Source: a virus. From it: a stretch of DNA of 28,541 nucleotides. The stretch lies in IMG/VR virus record IMGVR_UViG_3300047326_000001, positions 1-28,541 of that record, one strand, 5' to 3'. The position numbers and the translations under genes were made by a program. Shown here piece by piece: positions 7,983 to 14,893 of this stretch. How positions within the stretch are numbered: position 1 is the stretch's first letter; each line of letters starts with the position of its first letter. A model generated the notes under the pieces. The model was not told where the DNA came from. It saw only the letters and a program-made list of their open reading frames with translations, and searched no databases.

Positions 7983-8245
7983 GACCATCTACCGAGGAAC
8001 ATCCCGCAGAGCAGCCTGACATGCTGCCGTTGGAAACTGTGCCAGCGCCGGAACCGGCCCCAGAGGCGCCCGTAGAACCGGCGCAGCCCGGTCCTGAAGT
8101 CGCGCCAGAGCCGCCTATCCCCGCCGCAGAGCCGTCCGCACCACCGGCCAAGCCGGACGCCCTTGAGGCGTTCAAAGCCGAAATACTGGCCGAAGTCGCG
8201 GCGCTGCACGCCAAGATCGCCGGCATCCACAAGCGCTACGGCTGA
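7979..8245 (+). CDS. Small Pro/Ala/Glu-rich protein with C-terminal helix
   Basis: 88 residues from GTG 7979, which is preceded by a purine-rich ribosome site (GGAAAGGGAGAG) and overlaps the preceding stop by four bases. A TTG at 7961 in the same frame would put the start inside that ribosome site and is less likely. Residues 10-60 are Pro/Ala/Glu-rich (repeated A-P-E-P-A-P-E, P-A-Q-P-G-P-E) and probably form an extended linker. The last 28 residues (A-L-E-A-F-K-A-E-I-L-A-E-V-A-A-L-H) form an amphipathic helix. It may be a tether or assembly accessory between head and tail modules. The role is unknown. Confidence 0.65.
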   Translation: MRPSTEEHPAEQPDMLPLETVPAPEPAPEAPVEPAQPGPEVAPEPPIPAAEPSAPPAKPDALEAFKAEILAEVAALHAKIAGIHKRYG

Positions 8246-8991
8246 TGTCAGCAACCGTCAGCCCGACCCAGACGCAAATATTCACCGCACTTGTCACGGT
8301 GCTGGCGTCATTCGGGCTGGCGTCATCGTCACCGCAACTGCCGATCCCGATCATCCGCGGTCAGGTCAACCGTGTGCCGGAGCCGAGTGCTGCGGATTTC
8401 ATCGTTCTGTGGCCGATCGCGCGTGACCGGCTTGCTATGAATATCGACAGTTGGGTGGACACCCAGATCACCGGCAGCATCGCGAACAACGTGCTGACCG
8501 TGGCGATGGTGGTGCGAGGACAAGTCGATCCTGGCGCGAGCATCTATGCCGCTGGCATCACGCCGGGGTGCCAGATCGTCCGGCAACTCAGCGGCACGCC
8601 GAACGGTGTCGGCACCTACTCGGTCACGCCAACGGCGCCCGTCACCAGCATCACGCTTTACGCCGGCACGCTCGCCGCGCTGCAAAAGACAGAGATTACG
8701 ATCCAGGCCGATGTGCATGGGCCATCCAGTGCCGACAACGCCGCGCGCATCGCTACGCTGTTTCGCGATCAGTATGGCGTCTCGGCCTTCCAAACGGCAG
8801 GCATCGCGCTTTGCCCGCTCTACACGTCGGAACCGCGGCAAATGCCGTTCGACAACGGAGAGCAGCAAGTCGAAGAGCGATGGGTGGTCGACCTCTGCAT
8901 GCAAGCCGATGTCACGATCACAACGACAATGCAATTCGCCGACCAGCTTGATATCACTCTATTCAACGTCGAGACGGTCGGCGAGGCATAG
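8245..8991 (+). CDS. Neck / tail terminator protein (LIC_12616-like) with an inserted beta module
   Basis: The flanks match neck or tail terminator proteins that cap the tail tube next to the head. The N-terminal flank has I-I-R-G-Q-V-N-R-V-P-E-P and D-F-I-V-L-W-P-I. The C-terminal flank has T-I-Q-A-D-V-H-G-P-S-S-A-D-N-A-A-R-I-A-T-L-F-R-D and R-Q-M-P-F-D-N-G-E-Q-Q-V-E-E-R-W. In relatives, as I recall them, these two parts are joined directly by a short Thr-rich strand. Here residues about 70-143 are a Gly/Thr-rich module of the type repeated in this operon, which explains the 248-residue length. ATG 8245 overlaps the previous stop (TGATG). The sheath gene follows, as expected. Confidence 0.72.
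   Translation: MSATVSPTQTQIFTALVTVLASFGLASSSPQLPIPIIRGQVNRVPEPSAADFIVLWPIARDRLAMNIDSWVDTQITGSIANNVLTVAMVVRGQVDPGASIYAAGITPGCQIVRQLSGTPNGVGTYSVTPTAPVTSITLYAGTLAALQKTEITIQADVHGPSSADNAARIATLFRDQYGVSAFQTAGIALCPLYTSEPRQMPFDNGEQQVEERWVVDLCMQADVTITTTMQFADQLDITLFNVETVGEA
8452..8673 (+). repeat. Dispersed beta module, copy 3 (tail terminator)
   Basis: Encodes P-G-A-S-I-Y-A-A-G-I-T-P-G-C-Q-I-V, then S-G-T-P-N-G-V-G-T-Y-S-V and P-V-T-S-I-T-L. It is flanked on both sides by conserved terminator sequence, so it is an insertion. Boundaries are approximate. Confidence 0.72.
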
Positions 8992-9000
8992 GAACCATAC

Positions 9001-10956
9001 ATGAGCGCATCAATCAGCACGATCCCCGCCTCAACTATTGTCAGTGTGGTTCCCAGCGTCGTCAGCGGCGGCGGCGGCGCACTTGATTTGATCGAGTTGA
9101 TGCTGACGACAAATCCTCTTGTGCCGATCGGACAGGTGCTCAGCTTCCCCACGGTCGCATCGGTCCAGTCATATTTCGGCGCGACCTCGAACGAAGCGGC
9201 AGATGCGGCGGTTTATTTCTCCGGGTTCTCAGGTTGCACAAAGCTCCCTGGCGCCCTGTTGTTCGCGCAATACCCGCTCGCGGCTGTTGGCGGCTACGTG
9301 CGCGGCGGAGCGCTTGGCCTTACCCTGACGCAGTTGCAGGCGCTCACCGGATCGATGACCGTTGTGACGGACGCCGGCACTCAGACCAATGGCAGCTTGT
9401 CCCTATCGGCGGCCAGCAGCTTCGCCCTGGCGGCGCTGATCCTGCTGGAGGGTCTGCCGCTTGTGGGCGCGACGCAGGCGACCGCGACAGGCAGTATCGG
9501 CGCATCGTTTACCGGCACTGGCACCGGCACGAGTTTGGTCGTTACGTCGGTAACTGGATACATCTCGGCCGGGGATGTTCTGAGCGGGACCGGGGTTCCC
9601 GTCGGCACGCGGATCGTGAGCCAAAGCAGCGGCACAACCGGCGGCGCGGGAACCTACGTGACCAGCATTGCAACTACAGCGTCCGCCGCCGCCATCACAT
9701 CCGTAAGCACGTTCGTGGACATCACTGCCGTTGCGACAGGAACCATCACGGTCGGGCAGCAAATCACCGCGGCCTCCGGCATCACCGGCGTTTCGGTAAT
9801 CGCGTCGCAGGTATCAGGCACAACCGGAGGCGTGGGCATCTACCAGATGTCGCAGGCGCCAAACTCGACCAACACGCTCACCTCGCGGGCGCTTACGCTG
9901 GTCAACCCGGCTATCCAGTACAACACGACGGCGGCCGCTTTCGAGATACTGTCCGGGACAACTGGCGCAAACTCGTTCGTCAACTTCCCGACCGGCACAC
10001 TTGCCGCCTTGCTCAACCTCACGCTGGCGACTGGCGCGGTGCAAAGCGCGGGCGCCGCTGCGGCCGTGCCTGGCGCTTTTATGGCTGGCATTCTCGCAAT
10101 CACGACGAACTGGGCGACATTCCAGACCCTGTTCGATCCCGACCAGGGAAGCGGCAACACGCAAAAGCTGCTGTTCGCGGCGTGGGTCAATTCGACGAAT
10201 GACCGGTATCTATACCTCGATTGGGATACCGACATCACGCCGACTGAGAGCACCAATGCCGCCGCGTCGCAGGGGCAGATACTCGCGGCCAATGACAGCA
10301 GCGGAACGGCGCTCATCTGGGAGCCGTCCGAAACGAACCTGCATCACGCTGCGTTCCTCGGCAGTTATGTGGCGTCTCTGAACTTCGATCAAACAAATGG
10401 GCGCGCGACGGCGGCGTTCCGAAACCAGCCCGGCCTGACGCCATCGGTCACGACCGCTACCGTGGCGGCAAACCTGCTTGCGAACAATTACTGCTACTAT
10501 GGAATATACGGCACCGCGAACCAGGATTTCGACTGGTTCTATGACGGCGGCGTTATGGGCCCGTATCAATGGATTGATAGCTACGTCAATCAGATCTGGC
10601 TGAGTAATGCCTGCCAACTGGCGCTGATGGAAATGTTGGGGAATTACCTCAGCATTCCCTACAACCCGGTGGGATACGGCTACATTCGCGCGGCACTCGC
10701 CGATCCGATCGCGGCAGCGCTTAATTTCGGGGCGATCCGTCAGAACGTGCCGCTTTCGGCCGCTCAGGCATCCGAAGTCAACGCCATCGCCGGACAGACC
10801 GTGGCGCCGGTTCTCTCGACCGTTGGCTGGTATCTGGTCATCCAGCCGGCGACGGCTCAGGCGCGTGCCGCTCGCCAGTCGCCGACGATCATCCTGCTCT
10901 ACATGGATGGCGAAAGCGTTCAACAGGTAAATCTGTCGTCAATCCTAGTGCAATAA
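9001..10956 (+). CDS. Tail sheath protein, DUF3383 family, with two inserted beta modules
   Basis: DUF3383 proteins occupy the sheath position in contractile tails. The N-terminus (V-V-P-S-V-V-S-G-G-G-G-A-L-D-L-I-E-L) and F-P-T-V-A-S-V-Q-S-Y-F-G fit the family. So does the C-terminal half: N-Q-D-F-D-W-F-Y-D-G, W-I-D-S-Y-V-N-Q-I-W-L, then A-Q-A-R-A-A-R-Q-S-P-T. At 651 residues it is longer than the roughly 500 I expect. The excess lies at residues about 161-295, two tandem copies of the Gly/Thr-rich module between the helix around A-A-S-S-F-A-L-A-A-L-I-L-L and the strand I-Q-Y-N-T-T-A-A-A-F-E-I. An insertion there would lie on the outer tail surface. AGGAA sits just upstream of ATG 9001. The tube gene follows with its own AAGGAG. 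Confidence 0.8.
   Translation: MSASISTIPASTIVSVVPSVVSGGGGALDLIELMLTTNPLVPIGQVLSFPTVASVQSYFGATSNEAADAAVYFSGFSGCTKLPGALLFAQYPLAAVGGYVRGGALGLTLTQLQALTGSMTVVTDAGTQTNGSLSLSAASSFALAALILLEGLPLVGATQATATGSIGASFTGTGTGTSLVVTSVTGYISAGDVLSGTGVPVGTRIVSQSSGTTGGAGTYVTSIATTASAAAITSVSTFVDITAVATGTITVGQQITAASGITGVSVIASQVSGTTGGVGIYQMSQAPNSTNTLTSRALTLVNPAIQYNTTAAAFEILSGTTGANSFVNFPTGTLAALLNLTLATGAVQSAGAAAAVPGAFMAGILAITTNWATFQTLFDPDQGSGNTQKLLFAAWVNSTNDRYLYLDWDTDITPTESTNAAASQGQILAANDSSGTALIWEPSETNLHHAAFLGSYVASLNFDQTNGRATAAFRNQPGLTPSVTTATVAANLLANNYCYYGIYGTANQDFDWFYDGGVMGPYQWIDSYVNQIWLSNACQLALMEMLGNYLSIPYNPVGYGYIRAALADPIAAALNFGAIRQNVPLSAAQASEVNAIAGQTVAPVLSTVGWYLVIQPATAQARAARQSPTIILLYMDGESVQQVNLSSILVQ
9481..9705 (+). 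repeat. Dispersed beta module, copy 4 (sheath)
   Basis: Encodes V-L-S-G-T-G-V-P-V-G-T-R-I-V-S-Q, then G-T-T-G-G-A-G-T-Y-V and T-A-S-A-A-A-I-T. This is the closest match to copy 1 in the cement protein. Boundaries are approximate. Confidence 0.75.
9706..9885 (+). repeat. Dispersed beta module, copy 5 (sheath)
   Basis: Tandem to copy 4. Encodes I-T-V-G-Q-Q-I-T-A-A-S-G-I-T-G-V-S-V-I-A, then G-T-T-G-G-V-G-I-Y-Q-M. Boundaries are approximate. Confidence 0.7.
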
Positions 10957-10968
10957 GGAGCCAGGCCC

Positions 10969-11415
10969 ATGGGCGACATAACCGCTGCAAATGCAGTATT
11001 TATCGTGAGCGTTCCTTTGCTGCTTCCGATCCCGCAGCAACTGCAAGGGTTCGCGGCTGACAACATATTTGACTTCGATGACGTGGATGCGGCCGAGACG
11101 CTAATGGGCGTGGACGGGACATTGAGCGCCGGGATGATATTCGCGCCCAAAATGCAAAACATTACGTTGCAGGCTGACAGCGCATCAAACGGCTCGTTGT
11201 TCGATCCGTGGTATGCAGGCCAGCAGGCGGCAACCGCTGTATTCCCCGCGCAAGGCGTTGTCAGTTTTCCGTCATTGGGCACGTCCTGGACGCTCATTAC
11301 TGGTTTCCTCACGCGATACAAGCCGCTGCCGGACGCGAAGAAAATCCTGCAACCGAGGCGGTATCGCATCACGTGGCAATCCGTCTCGCCAGTGCCGATC
11401 GGGCTGGCCGGATAA
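10969..11415 (+). CDS. Tail tube protein
   Basis: A 148-residue protein placed directly after the sheath and before the tail assembly chaperone, the usual slot of the tube subunit in contractile phages. Recognisable features: T-A-A-N-A-V-F-I-V-S-V-P-L-L, then P-Q-Q-L-Q-G-F-A-A-D, a central M-G-V-D-G-T-L-S-A-G, and a C-terminal I-L-Q-P-R-R-Y-R-I-T-W-Q-S-V. I recall this arrangement from proteins labelled as phage tail or fibre proteins next to DUF3383 sheaths. AAGGAG at 10955-10960 lies eight bases before ATG 10969, one of the best ribosome sites in the window, fitting a highly expressed subunit. The tube assignment is by context and size. Confidence 0.72.
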   Translation: MGDITAANAVFIVSVPLLLPIPQQLQGFAADNIFDFDDVDAAETLMGVDGTLSAGMIFAPKMQNITLQADSASNGSLFDPWYAGQQAATAVFPAQGVVSFPSLGTSWTLITGFLTRYKPLPDAKKILQPRRYRITWQSVSPVPIGLAG

Positions 11416-11943
11416 ATGGCGCGGCGCACAGCCGTCGTCGTGATCGAGCGCGACGGGCGGGACAAAGGAGGGACGTTCGTGTTGACCGAAATGGCCGCAA
11501 TTCCCGCGACCGAATGGTTTATCCGCGCGATGCAACTGCTTGTGCGATCGGGCGCGGACGTGCCGCCGGACATCATGAGCCTGGGCGTGGCGGGCTTTGT
11601 CACCATCGGCATCGGCACCGTGCTCACCGGCCTCGGAAAGGCGCCCTTCCACGAAGTCAAGACGCTGCTGGACGAGTTGCTGACGTGCGTCACCTCGTAT
11701 CAGCCGGCGGCTGCGGCGTTCCCGATCACCCGATGGGATGCGATCAAGGGCCAGATCGAGGAGCCATCGACCATCCTCCAATTGCACACGGAGGTCGTGT
11801 CTTTGCACCTGGGTTTTTCACTGGCCGAAAGGCTCTCCAGCTTCCGCCAGTTAGTGGCCTCGATGATGACCGTGAATGGGCCAGATACGTCAATATTGAC
11901 GGACATGCAGGCGCCGTCGTCAGCGCCCGTCTCGCAACCCTGA
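11416..11943 (+). CDS. Tail assembly chaperone, short form (G-like)
   Basis: A 175-residue protein between the tube and tape measure genes, where long-tailed phages encode the chaperone that coats the tape measure during tail assembly. It is largely helical (E-M-A-A-I-P-A-T-E-W-F-I-R-A-M-Q-L-L near the N-terminus), without membrane or signal segments. The ATG follows the tube stop immediately. Near the 3' end, at 11811-11817, the sequence G GGT TTT is a canonical -1 slippery heptamer in this frame. The -1 frame stays open to 12050, the start of the tape measure gene. The last 35 residues after the heptamer look less structured, as is usual for the unshifted form. Confidence 0.72.
   Translation: MARRTAVVVIERDGRDKGGTFVLTEMAAIPATEWFIRAMQLLVRSGADVPPDIMSLGVAGFVTIGIGTVLTGLGKAPFHEVKTLLDELLTCVTSYQPAAAAFPITRWDAIKGQIEEPSTILQLHTEVVSLHLGFSLAERLSSFRQLVASMMTVNGPDTSILTDMQAPSSAPVSQP
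11811..11817 (+). promoter_or_regulatory. Candidate -1 ribosomal frameshift site GGGTTTT
   Basis: In the chaperone frame the codons are GGT TTT, preceded by G, so both tRNAs can re-pair one base back as GGG TTT. This fits the X-XXY-YYZ rule. A short possible stem, ACTGGC (11820-11825) with GCCAGT (11846-11851), begins only two bases downstream, closer than usual, so the stimulator is weak evidence. The position matches G/GT frameshift sites in other phages. Confidence 0.62.
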
Positions 11944-12050
11944 ACGATTTGCAGACCGTGTATGGTCTGGCCGATCTCTACATGCTGGTGGAAATCGTTG
12001 TGGTGGACAAGCACAATGAGCGCATCGCCGAGCATCCGGTGGATGACTGA
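11817..12050 (+). CDS. Tail assembly chaperone, frameshifted C-terminal part (T-like)
   Basis: The -1 frame from the slippery site continues for 77 codons and stops at 12048-12050, overlapping the tape measure start (TGATG). Joined to the first 134 codons of the upstream gene it gives a product of about 211 residues, against 175 unshifted. The segment A-R-L-A-T-L-N-D-L-Q-T-V-Y-G-L-A-D-L-Y-M-L-V-E-I-V-V-V-D-K-H looks like a genuine helical domain. The region from 11944 to 12049 would otherwise be the only sizeable non-coding gap in the tail block. An independent start inside this frame cannot be excluded, but no good ATG with a ribosome site is seen. Confidence 0.65.
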   Translation, partial: FTGRKALQLPPVSGLDDDREWARYVNIDGHAGAVVSARLATLNDLQTVYGLADLYMLVEIVVVDKHNERIAEHPVDD

Positions 12051-13858
12051 TGGCGACGGTAGTTGACGCCCTGACCGTCACGCTGGGCCTCGATGCGTCC
12101 GCTTTCAACGCGGGCCAAGCGCAGGCACGCGCAAGCCTGAAATCGACATCCGATGCTGCCACGCGAACCGCGAAGGAGATGGAGGCAGAAGGCGCGCGGG
12201 CGGCGCAATTCTTCTCGCAGATCAAGAACGAGGCACTGTCTCTTGTCGCCGTGCTTCTTGGCGGCAGGGGTTTCGAGGCATTCGCTCGCGACACGACACG
12301 ATCGCTCGCGGACCTCGGCCGACAGGCGCTGAATATCGGTGAAGCGGCTCCGGCGGTGGAGGCCTTCGCGATGGCGATCGAACGCATGGGCGGAAATGCC
12401 GCCAGCGCACGCGGCGTGTTGCAAAACTTCTCCCAAGCTCAAGCCGATTTCGTCAACTTCGGCAAGGGCAACTTCGGCGTCGATATGGCTCTCATCGGCG
12501 GCAACCTCGATACCACGCCCCTCGAAGCCATTCAGAAGTTCATGGCCTACATCGAAAGGGAGAGGAACAAGCCGGGCGGCATCCAGCGCATCAACGCGAT
12601 CAATCGCGAGGTGTTTGGTCTGGACGAAAGCACGATGAACGCGCTGTTGCAGATTGGAACTGTCGCCAATCTGAACCGTGAAATCCAGAAGTCCTACGAA
12701 CTGGGCACGCCAACGCAGGAGCAGATTGATCGCGTCACCAAGATGCAGACTGCATTAATCGGCTTAGGGCAGGCGGCGGAGACGGCCGGACGCAACCTGC
12801 TGTCTGATCTTGCGCCAGGCTTGACCGCTGTTTCTGGCGGCCTCTCCAAACTCATTTCAGAGCATCCGGAGAACGCAGAGGTTATTCTCGGCCTTGTTGG
12901 CGCATTGACCGCGCTGAGCGCAGTTCGGCTAAGTATCAAGCTGATGGGCTTGAGCGACGTGGTGGCTTCCTTGGGGGCGCTTTTGGCGCTTGCGACAAGA
13001 CTTACTGTGTTTGGGGGCCTAGCTGGCTTATTCACTTACCTGGGCTTTCGTATAGGGGGGGCGGGAGCCGGAGAAGACGACGAGATCAACCGCGAGCGTG
13101 CGGCGAACGGCGAGCCGCCGCTATCGCCCAACACGTCAACGCCGACACGTGACCCGGCGAAAGCATGGCTGCGCAACAAAGTAGATGCCATGCCAGACGG
13201 GCCGCTCAAACGCTTCCTCACAGAGAAATTCGGCACAGCCGCTATCGCGGATACCTCCATGTCTTCCGAACAGCAGGCTTTTCTAAAGACGCTGAGCGAC
13301 CCAGAGTCCGGCGGCGATTATTATGTGCGCAACGGCGGCGATGAATTGACCGATCTGTCTGAGTTTCCAACGTCGCCAAATCCTCACGGAAGCTCTGCGG
13401 CCGGCCGATATCAGTTCATGCCGGACACTTGGGCGGAAGTGTCGCGGGCACTTGGCCTTCACGATTTCAGCCCGGCCAGCCAGGACAAGGCTGCGTGGTA
13501 TTTGGCGGAGCGAGAATACAGCAGGCAAACCGGACGCGACCTGCTCACAGATTGGAAATCTGGCGGCCACGAGGACGATATCGCCCACGCATTGAAGGGG
13601 CGCTGGCCATCGCTTCCGGGAGGAAGCCAATCGAGAACGTCGTCATCGGACTTTTCACAGCGTCGGCTTAGAGACCTGGCTGACCCAGCGCTGCGCCTCA
13701 CTCCCCCCTCGGGAAAATCACAGTTGCAATCGGCCATTCCGTCATCAACAAACATCACGATCGGGAGCATCAACCTGCCGGGCGTGACCGATGCCAAGCG
13801 GTTCGCGGCAGACCTCCCCGGCGCGTTGGTCAATCAAGCAAATCGAGGGCTGGCCTGA
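12050..13858 (+). CDS. Tape measure protein with lambda R-like (GH104) lysozyme domain
   Basis: The first 400 residues have tape-measure character: an N-terminal segment (L-T-V-T-L-G-L-D-A-S-A-F-N-A-G) typical of these proteins, long Ala-rich helices, and a hydrophobic region at about 275-330. Residues about 404-525 resemble lambda R-type transglycosylases. They contain Q-A-F-L-K-T-L-S-D-P-E-S-G-G (candidate catalytic Glu419), then S-A-A-G-R-Y-Q-F-M-P-D-T-W, L-G-L-H-D-F-S-P-A-S-Q-D-K-A, and W-P-S-L-P-G-G. The domain probably cuts peptidoglycan during DNA entry. At 602 residues the protein is short for a tape measure, predicting a tail of about 90 nm by the usual 0.15 nm per residue rule. The start shares a base with the preceding -1 frame stop, a coupling seen for G/GT-tape measure pairs. 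Confidence 0.85.
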   Translation: MATVVDALTVTLGLDASAFNAGQAQARASLKSTSDAATRTAKEMEAEGARAAQFFSQIKNEALSLVAVLLGGRGFEAFARDTTRSLADLGRQALNIGEAAPAVEAFAMAIERMGGNAASARGVLQNFSQAQADFVNFGKGNFGVDMALIGGNLDTTPLEAIQKFMAYIERERNKPGGIQRINAINREVFGLDESTMNALLQIGTVANLNREIQKSYELGTPTQEQIDRVTKMQTALIGLGQAAETAGRNLLSDLAPGLTAVSGGLSKLISEHPENAEVILGLVGALTALSAVRLSIKLMGLSDVVASLGALLALATRLTVFGGLAGLFTYLGFRIGGAGAGEDDEINRERAANGEPPLSPNTSTPTRDPAKAWLRNKVDAMPDGPLKRFLTEKFGTAAIADTSMSSEQQAFLKTLSDPESGGDYYVRNGGDELTDLSEFPTSPNPHGSSAAGRYQFMPDTWAEVSRALGLHDFSPASQDKAAWYLAEREYSRQTGRDLLTDWKSGGHEDDIAHALKGRWPSLPGGSQSRTSSSDFSQRRLRDLADPALRLTPPSGKSQLQSAIPSSTNITIGSINLPGVTDAKRFAADLPGALVNQANRGLA

Positions 13859-13859
13859 T

Positions 13860-14576
13860 ATGCCAATCCCCGTCACGCCGAAGCCGCAATATCCGAACGT
13901 GCCAAACGCGCCGGGCGTTCCACCGTTGCAGCGTGTGGCGAGCGTCCAGGGGAGCATCGCGCCACTCGGGGCAGACGCTGTGAGCGCGCTGAGCGGCCTT
14001 GGAGCGCTTCTGGCGCCACAGTGGGGCCTGTTCAACTCAGACGGCTCCCCGGCCTTTGGGGGCGCCTCCAGCGGCATCCTGAGCGTTGTCCCCTCATTGA
14101 TTGGCCTGGGGGGCGGCCAGTCCGTAGGCGACGTGGAATACCGGCTCGACCATCGGATAGCCACTGCGCCGCAAGAGCAAGGCGCATTCCTGAGCTACAA
14201 CAAGGTCAGCACCCCGTTCAACGGGCGCGTCACCTACATCGTGAGCGGGTTTGAGGCGCAGCGGGGCGCGTTCCTCGCCGCGGTGCTGGCGGCGCAAAAG
14301 ACCACCAACCTCTACACTCTCATCATGCCAGAAACCTCCTACCCGTCGTGCGACATCGTCCACCACGACATGCGCCGCACGGCGGTTCGCGGGCTTACCA
14401 TGATCGCCGTCGATATCTGGGTGGAAGAAGTCCGTGTCACGGGAACAGCGGCATTCAGCAACACTGCGCAGCCGTCCGGCACAGATCAAACCAACGGTGG
14501 CACCGTGCAACCGCAGACGCTCACGCCGGAGCAGGAAGCGAAGGCCAACATCGCCGCCGGGGCGCCCGGTCTCTGA
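13860..14576 (+). CDS. Baseplate hub-proximal protein of unknown function
   Basis: A 238-residue protein starting at ATG 13860, one base after the tape measure stop; the frame is open a little further upstream inside that gene. The central domain contains R-V-T-Y-I-V-S-G-F-E-A-Q-R, then Y-T-L-I-M-P-E-T-S-Y-P-S-C-D-I-V-H-H-D-M-R-R-T and a strand-rich V-D-I-W-V-E-E-V-R-V-T-G-T. I recall this pattern from phage proteins located between the tape measure and the baseplate hub. The N-terminus is Pro/Gly-rich and low complexity, and the C-terminus is Gln/Thr-rich. It is probably part of the tail-tip ring that closes the tube, but no named domain can be given with confidence. Confidence 0.7.
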   Translation: MPIPVTPKPQYPNVPNAPGVPPLQRVASVQGSIAPLGADAVSALSGLGALLAPQWGLFNSDGSPAFGGASSGILSVVPSLIGLGGGQSVGDVEYRLDHRIATAPQEQGAFLSYNKVSTPFNGRVTYIVSGFEAQRGAFLAAVLAAQKTTNLYTLIMPETSYPSCDIVHHDMRRTAVRGLTMIAVDIWVEEVRVTGTAAFSNTAQPSGTDQTNGGTVQPQTLTPEQEAKANIAAGAPGL

Positions 14577-14893
14577 TGCCCCTCGCCATTCCGCTGCAAG
14601 CGGTCCCATCGCAGACAGTGAGCGTCGCGCTGAATAATCAGGCATGCCAGATCAACGTCTACACTCTGACGACTGGCCTCTACGTCGATTTGCTGGTCAA
14701 CGATGCGCAGATCATCGGCGGAGTGGTAGCACAAAATCTCAATGTCATCGTGCGGGATGCCTACCTTGGGTTCGTTGGCGATCTTGCCTTCGCGGACACT
14801 CAGGGCGATGACGACCCAGTTTATACCGGCCTCGGAAGCCGGTTTATTCTGGTCTACCTGTTTCCGTCCGATCTTCCGGCGGGGCTATCATGA
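14576..14893 (+). CDS. Phage baseplate plug family protein
   Basis: A 105-residue protein with ATG 14576 overlapping the previous stop (TGATG). Its pattern fits the small baseplate plug proteins in contractile systems. These are thought to fill the channel at the tail tip. Features are V-P-S-Q-T-V-S-V-A-L-N-N-Q-A-C-Q-I-N-V-Y, G-L-Y-V-D-L-L-V-N-D, a central D-A-Y-L-G-F-V-G-D-L-A-F-A-D-T-Q-G, and D-D-P-V-Y-T-G-L-G-S-R-F-I-L-V-Y-L at the C-terminus. The fold appears all-beta. It lies directly before the hub gene, overlapping it by four bases (ATGA), in agreement with the role. Confidence 0.74.
   Translation: MPLAIPLQAVPSQTVSVALNNQACQINVYTLTTGLYVDLLVNDAQIIGGVVAQNLNVIVRDAYLGFVGDLAFADTQGDDDPVYTGLGSRFILVYLFPSDLPAGLS

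Noticed and set aside
9481-9885. Module copies as CRISPR-like or non-coding repeats
   Set aside because: They are diverged in-frame protein repeats without constant repeat or spacer lengths.
11208-11810. Reading the 11208-12050 frame as one independent gene
   Set aside because: The part before about 11811 overlaps the tube and chaperone genes and is not protein-like; only the 3' part is used as the -1 frame extension.
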